DNA from: Cherax quadricarinatus
Lineage: Eukaryota > Arthropoda > Malacostraca > Decapoda > Parastacidae
NCBI RefSeq assembly: GCF_038502225.1
Contig: NC_091298.1
Location: 38,713,011-38,777,010 of the forward strand
Length of the DNA stretch: 64,000 nucleotides
Direction: 5' to 3'
Position numbers and translations under genes: made by a program. Below, piece after piece: positions 44,662 through 55,404 of the stretch (within the stretch, counting starts at the first letter, position 1; each line of letters starts with the position of its first letter). The notes under the pieces are model-generated. The model made no database searches. It was not told the origin of the DNA and saw only the letters and a program-made list of their open reading frames with translations.

Positions 44662-45369
44662 ATAAAGATACCCAAGAGTTGCACATGTGTCTAATTTATC
44701 AACGTGTCGGTTCTCTTAACCACTGATCTACAAACCTGCTGCACTCTTTGTTCGCACATTTTCTGTTGTGTTTATTCCAGTAAGTTCTGCCATATAAGCA
44801 CATACCTTTTGCATAATATCTGCAAATGTTCTGACTGCCTATATTTACTGATTTTGTCTTTCCCAAGTTCTGCCACCTGATCTGAATTCTCTTGTTCTCT
44901 TTCATCTAGGCGTGTATCTTCCCTTTTTTTTTTATCATTTTCGTTTGTTCCTGCTCTAGCTTTCTCTTCTTCCCTTTCCCTTTTCCCTATGTTATGTACC
45001 CATGTTTTGTTCTTTTCCGACTTGCTCTGAATGACGTTTTCCACTATTATTACCACTCCTTGGTTTTTACCTTTCTTTGCGCTTTCCTCCTTTTCTTGTT
45101 CATTGCCTTTTGTTTTCCACTCTTTGTATATATCTGGCAAGCTCCTTAGGAACTTTCTTACACTTTCTAGGTTTCCATTTTTCAGTAGCTCTCACTGGGG
45201 TAAATCCAGAAACGACTTTCTTGTTTTAGGTCATTTCTCACGGTTGCATGAAGCTTTGTACACGATATATGGGATGCTTTACCACATATTTCACAATCAA
45301 TGCCCCTAATATTTCTCTCAAATTTTTTTCACATATACAACAGACCTTATTTCTGACCATGTTCACTTC

Positions 45370-45565
45370 CAGAGCACGTGTATGTGGTGGGTTGTTATGG
45401 TGGGGTGGGAGGGGGGAGCTAGGAGGTGGGGATCCGTGGAAAGAGGGTGGGGGTGCGCCCCTCTGGGAAGTGGTGTTGTTGGCTGGGTGGTGTGGATCCG
45501 TTGAAGGAAGGTGGAGGTGGGAGGAGGGGGCTGGGAGGTGATGATCCGTGGAAGGAGGGTTAGGG
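45370..45565. repeat. G-rich imperfect repeats in LINE C ORF1
   Basis: GTGGGGATCCGTGGAAAGAG and GTGTGGATCCGTTGAAGGAA recur amid GGGTGGGAGGGGGG runs on the plus strand. On the minus strand this encodes a P/H-rich segment. Runs of three or more G could form quadruplexes. Confidence 0.6.
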
Positions 45566-45836
45566 TGTGCATGGCGCTTGCTCAATTGGTTCCCATCAAA
45601 TTACTCCATATATTTTACACTATCACTTAGGATTAATTAAGATTACTCCCATCCATAATTTCAGTTCATTATATCACTTCCCATTCATATCCTTATCCCT
45701 CGTTATATCACTTATATGATAGTTCAGTATTCATCTGATTGTTTATTTCTACTTTTCTGTCGACCTCTGACAACAATTATTCGCTGGTGGTGCTCGACCC
45801 ATATATATATATATTCCATATACAGGGTGGCCATAT

Positions 45837-46511
45837 CTGATTTCAAACAGGTATAACATGTAACTTCATTGTAATAATCTTTCACAGTTAGTAGCTTCAG
45901 ATGCAGGATTTCATTCAGTTTCATGTGGTATAGGGTAGCATTAAAGGCACTCAATGTGCGCCCCTCTTGTTGCTCGGCAAACATCGATGCGATTATCCAG
46001 TTCGGTCCAGACACTGCAGCATATCTGGAGTTATCATGCGAACTGCTTCAGTGATCTAAATTTTCAGCTCCTCCAGAGTTGCAGGTAGTGGTGGTAAGTA
46101 AACTATGCTCTTCACGTACCCCTAAAGAAAGAAGCCACAAACAGTTAGGTCCGGTGACTTCGCAGGCCACTTACAGAGGTCACTGGACCCATCTGTTTGT
46201 GACCTCTTTCTTTGGGGATTCTTTGGGGATACCTGAAGAGCACAGTTTACGTACCACCACTACCTGCAACCCTGGAGGAGCTGAAAATTTCGGTCACTGA
46301 AGCAGTTCGCATGATTACTCCAGATATGCTGCAGTGTCTGGACCGAATTGGACTATCGCATCGATGTTTGCCGAGCAACCAGAGGGGCGCACATTGAGTG
46401 CCTTTAATGCCACCCTATACCACATGAAACTGAATGAAATCCTGCATCTGAAGCTACTAACTGTGAAAGATTATTACAATAAAGTTATATGTTAAACCTG
46501 TTTGAAATCAG
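45837..46511. mobile_element. Mariner/Tc1-type 3' end as a 675-bp foldback
   Basis: Two arms of about 325-335 bp, diverged by point changes, meet around 46163-46178. Both encode the end of an IS630/Tc1-mariner-type transposase: SVCDLFLWG-like, VYVPPLPATLEELKISVTEA, VRMITPDMLQCLDRIG and NQRGAH, on plus in the right arm and minus in the left. Outer ends are CTGATTTCAAACAGGT and its complement; ACAGGGTGGCCATAT lies outside the left arm. No catalytic DDE/D part remains. Confidence 0.85.
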
Positions 46512-46696
46512 GTAGTGTTTCTGTGGGCAACCTGTAATATACACTGTGAATTGGGTATTTGTCAGATTGTAGTAATCCACAATTTAAAATCGCTATATCA
46601 CTGAACATCAATACCTCATCATAAGCTATATTACGTATGAAGAGAAGAGTAACAATCCTTCAGTACACAACAACATGACCCACTGTGTATATACAC

Positions 46697-47165
46697 CTTC
46701 AGGCCTAGTTCACAACCTTCTCCTTCAGGCCTAGTTCACAACCTTCACCTTTAGGCCTAGTTCACAACCTTCACCTTTAGGCCTAGTTCACAACCTTCTT
46801 CTTCAGGCCTAGTTCACAACCTTCACCTTTAGGCCTAGTTCACAACCTTCACCTTTAGGCCTAGTTCACAACCTTCTCCTTCAGGCCTAGTTCACAACCT
46901 TCTCCTTCAGGCCTAGTTCACAACCTTCTCCTTCAGGCCTAGTTCACAACCTTCTCCTTCAGGCCTAGTTCACAACCTTCTCCTTCAGGCCTAGTTCACA
47001 ACCTTCTCCTTCAGGCCTAGTTCACAACCTTCTCCTTCAGGCCTAGTTCACAACCTTCTCCTTCAGGCCTAGTTCACAACCTTCTCCTTCAGGCCTAGTT
47101 CACAACCTTCACCTTTAGGCCTAGTTCACAACCTTCACCTTTAGGCCTAGTTCACAACCTTCTCC
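46697..47165. repeat. 26-bp minisatellite, about 18 copies
   Basis: The unit is GCCTAGTTCACAACCTTC plus either TCCTTCAG or ACCTTTAG. The two variants are grouped: a homogeneous central block of the first and both at the edges, consistent with unequal exchange. Confidence 0.95.
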
Positions 47166-47169
47166 CGTT

Positions 47170-49975
47170 CTACACTTTTACTTTTACATTTACATTTACA
47201 TTTACATTTTCCTGCGGATTTAACAATAGTCCTTTTTCGTTTCTTAATTTTTCTGCTGTTGGAATTTATGCTAGTCCCTGATCTTTCTTTCTTTCTTATT
47301 TTCCCTCACTGATCTACGCTCACTGCTAGTCACAAACAATTCCATTGATTGCCTTTGCTTCCGAAGAAATACCCCATAATGCGTTTATCAGAAATCGTAG
47401 TGACAACATTCTGAGGAGACGAACTTTGCTTGAATGATACACAGGCAAAGTTACACAGAGAGCAGTGAAGCCAAAGTAAGTTACGAGTTTCGTTCATAAT
47501 AACGCTGGCCTTGTATCAAACGAGCGACAAACACTTCGCATAAGAACGTGGGTCATGCTTGGGAGTTACTTTTTAAAGTAACCCAGGAATTTGGTTTCGA
47601 TGACTATGCTGAACGTGCTAAATCTGTAAGTTCCTATAACCTTTCTAAATCTGAATTTAAAAATATAAAAGTGGGAACGACGGATGCTGAATCTATTTAG
47701 TTACAATATCTCGAGAGACGGGAAAAACTTTGATTTACAAAAGTGAGCTGTATAATCTGAGTGAGGTCTTACTAGCAATGTGTAGAACTGTGAAATAATT
47801 TTTTACCCAGTAAAACCCACTGTGTGGGCGAAACGTAGTCAATGAAGGATCGCATTATACTCCATTTGTGTTTACTATTCCAGCAATACAACATGTTAAG
47901 TTGTCTAGTGCACAGTACATGATGTCAACTAAATAAGGTCTACAGCCGAAATGCTTTGGAAGTAAAACTCGCCATTCTTTGCAATTGTTGGGTCACTAAA
48001 TAAAATTGCAAATTGCAATTGTTGTCTTTGAACTGGAAAAGAGAAGGTAAATAAACTGTTCTGGGAAGAGGTTCTTGATTCAAACCCACAAAAGTATCAT
48101 TTTTTTTTAATTTATATATACATTTTTCTATAGTTATAATTCGTATTTATTAAAAAAAAATGCGTACAATTTCGTTTTCAGTTCCACAAAAAACATGAAG
48201 ATAAATTACTTTTTTCTCAGAAACTCAAAACTGTTTAACACTTATAGACCAGTGTTATTATTACTAAATAAGCATTGTATTAAACGAATTAGAAGAACAT
48301 AAAGGTAATGAAAAAAGTTAAAACAAAGGACATCCAAATAATATTCTATGAAACAAATTGCTTATTTTTGATATTGTAACATTTTAAGTTACTCTCCAAA
48401 TAGAGTATTCGGTTTCGCACATATTTTAATCATTGGATTTTCCCATGATATAAAATGTGCCAAATTTAGGATAATCTAACTTAGCTAAATTTGCCTTATT
48501 GTGCGTATAGGTAATTTCCAATGAAGAAATAACTAAAGGGCGCCTAATGTCTGTTGTTTCTTAGGTGGTGACCTCACTCTATGTTTAAATTTGTGAAAAG
48601 TGTTGATAAAGAATAATAGGGTATCACAGGGCATGTAAATATATTGGTAATAATATCTGCCCAATTAGATAAATTATAAATTAAAAATAGTGGAATTTAA
48701 GGAACAAAACTTGGTGTGACGCTTTTAAATCCAAACATTTCATAGTTAGAGTTATTGGAGAGGGATGAGAGCAAAAACTAATATAAATGCTAACAGCAAA
48801 GACAGAATGCAAATTCTCTATTTGGAAGGGGAAGAGGTAGAGGGTCATGAGAAATGTAAAAGTATCTACTTCTCCCTAACAATATAACTCCATTAACCAA
48901 GAAACCCCAGTCCTATAAGAGCACCAATCACCCCAACATTTCTTTATCTCACTCTTTATTAACGCCCATCACCCTGGACCCCATCCCCTAACATTCCTTT
49001 ATGTGACTTATACGTCACATGTGACATATCTTCAGTGAAGTACGTTTCCCTTGTGCAGCAGTCTTTATCAATCTAATAAAGTCACAAGGACGGAGACTGC
49101 TATATTGGAGCCAGTGGAAGAAGTGGAGAGGTGCAGCAGTTGAAGATATTATTACATGTAGCAGAGGCCAACTGCTAGAGTTGGTCAAGTTCATGCCTGA
49201 TCTATTCCTCCGTTTGAATAAAAATGCCTGTTGAGCAGGTCAGCATCTCTCATGTGTTGCAAAAACACTTTATTGGTCAATATATGATAATATATAATTG
49301 ATCAAATGACACATATACTTCCACTTTTAATAATGTGTACATGCTAACCACGGCTCTTCACTCAACCTCTACATACAATCAACAATCCTCCCACTGATTT
49401 ACCCACCACACTAGTCCCTACATTTCAAGCAGCACTAACTGCTAACTACCGCTGTACAGCGCCATCTTAGAGAACCCAACTTTTCATCACGTTTGCCCTT
49501 CAGTCTTCTCAACGTCGTTCCTCCACACAGAAACTCACTCCTGCTATACCCTCATTTCTGACATCAACTTCCTTACAATTTTTCCTTTAACTCTTACAGC
49601 AATCCTGAGAGATGTTAATTCGCATGTAATAGTAACTCCAGCTCTTCTGGAAGGAAACTTTGATGATATGCTCAGTGAATATCGGACATCTCCCAGGTCA
49701 GGCTGACAAAATTTATTATTATATGAAAGGAATCCATCCTGTGTGTGATGGAATAAAACATTGCAAAATAGCTAAGGAGGAGCCTGTCTCTACTTATCAC
49801 ATGAAAAAAATGAAGTCTAGGAAAGGCCTAGGTAGCACTGTGCACAGAGCTTCACACATGCAAATAATCCCATGAATCTTGCAAAGATATATTGCAAAAT
49901 TTACACTTATTTAAAGTAAATCAAATAAGGCGTTCTCAAATTATCATAAACGAAAATTTGTAAAAAAATAAAGTG
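47170..49975. other. No gene; AT-rich with one hammerhead-like site
   Basis: A (CATTTA)n patch occurs at 47177-47208. The hammerhead-like site at 47806-47843 is listed separately. About 47640-47730 (KSEFKNIKVGTTDAES-type) hints at a LINE A endonuclease fragment but is too short to call. The rest is unassigned. Confidence 0.4.
47806..47843 (+). ncRNA. Hammerhead-like motif (degraded 5' core)
   Basis: CAGTAAAA stands where CTGATGA is expected. Stem II CCCAC-TGT-GTGGG (47816-47828) is perfect, followed by CGAAAC and GTAGTCAATGAAGG. Stem II and GAAAC are intact. Confidence 0.5.
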
Positions 49976-49977
49976 AA

Positions 49978-50160
49978 ATGTTATTGAGAATGGTCCGTAG
50001 AACAGGAATGGTCCGTAGAACAGGAATGGTCCGTAAAACAGGAATGGTCATGAAAACAGAAATGGTTCGTAAAACAAGAATGGTCCGTAAAACAGGAATG
50101 GTCCGTAAAACATTAATGGTCCGTAAAACAGGAATGGTCCTTAAAACAGGAATGGCTCTT
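49978..50160. repeat. 18-bp minisatellite
   Basis: About ten units of AATGGTCCGTAAAACAGG. The unit length is a multiple of 3, so a repetitive open frame (MVRKTG) results on plus and its complement on minus. Confidence 0.95.
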
Positions 50161-50765
50161 TTCTTGAAGTCTCTTTTTCTCATTTATATTCTATATAAAG
50201 TTGTCTGCAAACCTGTGAAATTAAATTGGAACCTACATAACCCACAATTGTTACGAAAATTCTCCCTGTTAAGTTTGAAGCTTATAAGAAGAGCCATTCT
50301 CTAGTTATGCCACAGGAAACATCTAGCTTAACAAACTTGGCGATTTGAGATTTGAACAACTCAGAGTAACAGTGTTTTCATAAAGCCTATCAATGCTAAA
50401 AGTTTGAAGCCGATCAGAAAAGGCATTCTCCAGCAATTAATCCGATTCCAGTGATTAAAGTTTTTATTATTTCAATATAATTTCAAATTCGCGTTTGAAT
50501 GTAACATAATTAATATTTTGAAATAAATTAGAAGAAGCTTTCATTATTAATTAAAAAATTATTTCACTATTTATTCAATTAACAAATTGAGAATCGTGGC
50601 AACCAGTTTGATAATAAACAAGATAGAGGTTCACTCTGGCTGAAGTTCGTGGAACTTATCGTTAAGGCATTACACCATTAATATTTTATTAATTTATTAT
50701 ATAAATATTTTTTCTCAAATTAATGTTAATAGGAGAACGTTCCTAAACAGTGAAAATTCCTTGTG
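50161..50765. repeat. Old AT-rich dispersed repeat
   Basis: Two units of the GTTTGAAGC...GGCATTCTCCAG core (about 50272 and 50399) tie this to 5050-6950 and 53300-54700. Confidence 0.5.
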
Positions 50766-50766
50766 C

Positions 50767-50835
<69 letters not shown>

Positions 50836-50843
50836 GTGTGTGA

Positions 50844-50893
<50 letters not shown>
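50766..50893. repeat. (GT)n microsatellite
   Basis: About 128 bp of GT with a few GC and GA variants, contiguous with the 3' tail of a minus-strand LINE B copy. Confidence 0.97.
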
Positions 50894-50896
<3 letters not shown>

Positions 50897-51409
50897 CACC
50901 TAGTTGTACTCACCTAGTTGAGGTTGCGGGGGTCGAGTCCGAGCTCCTGGCCCCGCCTCTTCACTGATCGCTACTAGGTCACTCTCCCTGAGCCGTGAGC
51001 TTTATCATACCTCTGCTTAAAGCTATGTATGGATCCTGCCTCCACTACATCGCTTCCCAAACTATTCCACTTACTGACTACTCTGTGGCTGAAGAAATAC
51101 TTCCTAACATCCCTGTGATTCATCTGTGTCTTCAGCTTCCAACTGTGTCCCCTTGTTACTGTGTCCAATCTCTGGAACATCCTGTCTTTGTCCACCTCGT
51201 CAATTCCTCTCAGTATTTTGTATGTCGTTATCATGTCCCCCCTATCTCTCCTGTCCTCCAGTGTCGTCAGGTTGATTTCCCTTAACCTCTCCTCGTAGGA
51301 CATACCTCTTAGCTCTGGGACTAGTCTTGTTGCAAACCTTTGCACTTTCTCTAGTTTCTTTACGTGCTTGGCTAGGTGTGGGTTCCAAACTGGTGCCGCA
51401 TACTCCAAT
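50890..51409 (-). pseudogene. LINE B copy 4, 5'-truncated
   Basis: The minus strand starts at 51409 in HILEYAAPVWNPHLAKHVKK and runs through [18 protein letters not shown] to WNSLGSDVVEAGS. It ends in two CAACTAGGTGAGTAC units and (AC)n. Its 5' end abuts the GTGAGTACACACA tail of copy 5. Confidence 0.88.
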
Positions 51410-52314
51410 ATGTGTGTACTCACCTAATTGTACTCACCTAATTGTGGTTGCAGGGGTCGAGACTCAGCTCCTGGCCCCGCCTCTTCACTGATCGCTACTG
51501 GATCCTCTCTCTCTCTGCTTCCTGAGCTTTGTCATACCTCTTCTTAAAACTATGTATGGTTCCTGCCTCCACTACTTCACTTGCTAGGCTATTCCACTTG
51601 CTGACAACTCTATGACTGAAGAAATACTTCCTAACGTCCCTGTGACTCGTCTGAGTCTTCAGCTTCCAGTTGTGACCCCTTGTCCCTGTGTCCCCTCTCT
51701 GGAACATCCTATCTCTGTCCACCTTGTCTATTCCCCGCAGTATCTTGTATGTCGTTATCATGTCTCCCCTGACCCTTCTGTCCTCCAGTGTCGTCAGTCC
51801 GATTTCCCTTAACCTTTCCTCGTACGACATTCCCTTGAGCTCTGGGACTAGCCTTGTTGCAAACCTTTGTACTTTCTCTAACTTCTTGACGTGCTTGACC
51901 AGGTGTGGGTTCCAGACTGGTGCTGCATACTCCAGTATGGGCCTAACATACACAGTGTACAGTGTCTTGAACGATTCCTTATTAAGGTATCGGAACGCTA
52001 TTCTCAGGTTTGCCAGGCGCCCGTATGCTGCAGCGGTTATTTGGTTGATGTGTGCCTCCGGTGATGTGCTCGGTGTTATGGTCACCCCAAGGTCTTTCTC
52101 CCTGAGTGAGGTCTGTAGTCTTTGTCCACCTAGCCTATACTCTGTCTGCGGTCTTCTTTGCCCCTCCCCAATCTTCATGACTTTGCATTTGGCTGGATTG
52201 AATTCGAGAAGCCAGTTACTGGACCACATGTCCAGCCTCTCCAGGTCTCTTTGCAGTCCTGCCTCATCCTCGTCCGATTTAATTCTTCTCATCAGCTTCA
52301 CGTCATCTGCGAAC
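51410..52314 (-). pseudogene. LINE B copy 5, 5'-truncated RT
   Basis: The minus strand starts at LFADDVKLM (RT motif C) next to (AC)n and is open to 51495: REKDLGVTITPSTSPEAHIN, LEYAAPVWNPHLVK, VVSKWNSLASEV. The tail CAATTAGGTGAGTACAATTA lies at 51416-51440. The whole RT upstream of motif C is missing. Confidence 0.9.
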
Positions 52315-52316
52315 AG

Positions 52317-52391
<75 letters not shown>

Positions 52392-52415
52392 TGTGTGTGT
52401 GTGCGTGTGTGTGCG
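52315..52415. repeat. (GT)n microsatellite
   Basis: About 100 bp of GT with GC interruptions, directly at the truncated 5' end of LINE B copy 5. Confidence 0.97.
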
Positions 52416-52725
52416 TCTTGTTCCTACTGTAAAACATAACTAACCTCCTCTTGGTCACATTGAAGTTCTATTTTGGTAGTAAGGTTGGTAATAAAATAAG
52501 GTTGGTAATAAAATAAGAAATAGGGCATGTTTCTCAGAGATATATTGATTGAATGGGAAACGAACGTCGACGTTATTTGCTATACCATTAGTGTGGCGGA
52601 GCTGAAGAATCATCTGAACTGTTTTTACTGTTGAATGGTTAAAAATGGTTGGTTTCACAATATATCCTGAATGTGAATGAACACTAAAACTTCTGCCACA
52701 TGACGATGGTTGTCATGTCCGTCTT

Positions 52726-52727
<2 letters not shown>
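52416..52727. other. No gene recognised
   Basis: Contains a 21-bp direct duplication (GGTTGGTAATAAAATAAG twice at 52482-52516). Otherwise unassigned. Confidence 0.4.
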
Positions 52728-53299
<572 letters not shown>

Positions 53300-53300
<1 letters not shown>

Positions 53301-54700
53301 GCAGCATAAATTACTTATGCCGTTAATATTTACTAATATATTAATTTCTTCAATAAAACGTGGCTAATAAGGACATATACAATCCAAACCTAATTTAAAC
53401 TTTGGGAATATTTCATACAAAGATCTTGATGACACACAGATGTTACAGCCATATGAAAGTACATTACATATCTTCGACCTAAGATAACCCAATAAAGCTT
53501 ATTTCTGATTAGAAGAGACATTTTAGTGTTATTTCACAGATACAACTTGATGAATAAAATTGGCACACCTAAACTTACACAATCTAAAAGTCAAGGTGAC
53601 GTTTCTTGTGAGGAATACACATCCGCACTCAAGCCGACAAGAAGATGCATTTTCCAGAAATTAACACAATCCATTAAGGATTGACTACGTTCAGAACTGT
53701 TTTATTTTTGTCCGGGGAAAAACACTGAAACCGTAGGGATCATATAGCGCCTGTGAAAAGAGAGGCATTCAGATTTGATCTAAGGAAGGGAGTGCTAAGT
53801 CTATTTCCTTAAATCAAGAGCACCTCAGTAGCATCAGTTACCTAACTGAAGAAGCATTATCCCGGTATTAAATGCAAATAATAAAATATATTTTTTATCA
53901 TACGTTGCATTTTCCTATCTGCAGCATATTTGTGTATTGAGATTATGAATTGAAAAATGGCACCTGCACACTTATTAATAATAGCCACCTTCTTATAAGT
54001 AGGATACAGGAATGTTGAATTTCTGAGGCCGATCAACAGAAGTTTTCTTAAGTTATAGCAAAGTAACTAGTCTGGGATATCGCTCAATCGTTTCTCGAAC
54101 CCTTCCTTAGTTTTAGGTCAACTGGCTTGAAATTTTGGATTCAGTCGAATAAGTCACTCTCAAGTCATAGACGATGGTCTTGGAGGAAGTTAGCAGAAGA
54201 CAGGAATATTATATATTATAATGTGGCGGCTGTGATAAAAAGTCATAAAATATTTAAAGGTTCAATAAACTTCTGAAAATTATAAACAGCTAAAAAAAAG
54301 TAAATTTTCACGCTTTCACTTTTATTTTCTTTAAATTTCTATACAATCCCGTAAGAAAAATCATTGATTTTGCGTCTTTGAAGAAATTCAGATTACATAT
54401 AGTATTTTGTGAAGAGGCACATTCATAGCCCAAACTCTACACAAAAATACTTTCATCGCTTAGTATTTCAAGGTGACCTGAATAAGTATTCTCTGGATAT
54501 TATGTGGAAAAAGGTATATTTATAAAACGAAAAAATAAAGCAAAATTTTCTTTAATAAAACCCACTCAAACAATCAAAAACTGTATTCTTCGGCAATTTA
54601 TCTGATTCCAACTGTTCCAAGTTTTTAGAACTTACTGGGAATCTTCTTTCTCATGGAATACATCAGCATTAATATTATGAAGGAAATTATCTGAGCTGGT
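53300..54700. repeat. Old AT-rich dispersed repeat, second large block
   Basis: By eye, 53440-53570 matches 5140-5290 and 53700-53850 matches 5480-5600 and 18770-18880. GCCGATCAACAGAAG at 54027 is another core unit. Confidence 0.55.
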
Positions 54701-55404
54701 CCTGCCAAATGTGGACCAGTTCGTCTGCTGCAATCTTTATTCTTGTGTTTTTATATTCTTAAACTTTGTTTTCTAACAGTCGTGGGGCACTTAGGCCGCC
54801 CATGACAACTCACATTCTCGCTCTCCAAAACTGATCTTCAGAGGAAAGACGTGCTCTGGGTCTGGAAAGGCACCATTTTCACCCACTCTGATTATACTGA
54901 GCATCACCCACGACAATCAATCAACTAATCAACCTATTGCGATTTTGAGGTGTAACACCGACAAGTGAGGTTAAAGACTAACAGAACTGAAGCTTTATTT
55001 CACCCAGTTTTATTTCACCCACGAATGGGCTTTCACAATTATATGCATATGAAAAATCCCACACATGGGATGGGTGAAGTGTTTTATCAATAAAAGACTA
55101 TACTGCTATTAGTGTTTCAACATCAAGAGGCCAACTGTTTGCTAGAAGCGGCATGCTGGCCTATAAGGAGAATTGAAATTTTGGTCGAAGCTGCACTCTT
55201 CGGGCATTGTTCTTTATATACATCTTAGATTCAGTGTCAAATATGAAATTGACTGGTTGACGTTTAGCCTACAGCATTTGCAACTGAATTTTTTCTAATA
55301 TGTCTGTATTAATGAGTAGCGCAGCACAGTGTTTTATGTACTATATATATGTACTCAGCTGTATTTATAAACATTAACTAACTTTCTCTTTTTTTCAGAT
55401 ACTC
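54701..55404. other. Unassigned; possible leader of family Y
   Basis: No coding motif. It ends in TTTCTCTTTTTTTCAG (AG at 55397-55398), a good-looking plus-strand splice acceptor just before the family Y frame. That may be real for the ancestral gene or coincidence. Confidence 0.4.

Larger units (their letters stand above)
44506..44733 (+). mobile_element. Foldback element with 95-bp arms and 12-bp target duplication
   Basis: Arms 44506-44600 and 44606-44700 are reverse complements with about two mismatches and a 5-nt loop (AAGAA). A 33-bp single-copy tail (AACGTGTCGGTTCTCTTAAC...) follows the right arm. ACCTGCTGCACT occurs at 44494-44505 and again at 44734-44745, so the unit inserted as a whole into LINE C ORF1. 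A 12-bp duplication and a one-sided tail suggest retroposition rather than a cut-and-paste element. Confidence 0.92.
44076..45600 (-). pseudogene. LINE C ORF1: PHD-type and CCCH zinc fingers
   Basis: On the minus strand a proline/histidine-rich start (45585-45370) is followed by CCICEKNLREI and, shifted, IDCEICGKASHISCTKLHA (PHD-like finger, about 45335-45240). A highly charged K/E region comes next (45140-44860), then ICRYYAKGMCLYG and CSRFVDQW, CLIYQCSRYFHPEMC and SCQDHHVKGMWC (CCCH-type fingers). PHD-bearing ORF1 is known from CR1-group LINEs. The foldback at 44506-44733 is inserted in the CCCH region. Frames are broken. Confidence 0.75.

Noticed and set aside
46700..47165. CRISPR-like regular repeats
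   Set aside because: No unique spacers; a simple 26-bp tandem array in a eukaryotic genome.
47640..47730. LINE A endonuclease fragment
   Set aside because: Only a short GTTDAES-like similarity; too brief to separate from chance.
49944..50304. MVRKTG-repeat frame and its complement
   Set aside because: An 18-bp tandem repeat necessarily gives a repeated hexapeptide.
50761..52439. Cys/Val-rich frames near 50.8 and 52.3 kb
   Set aside because: (GT)n microsatellites fused to antisense LINE B.
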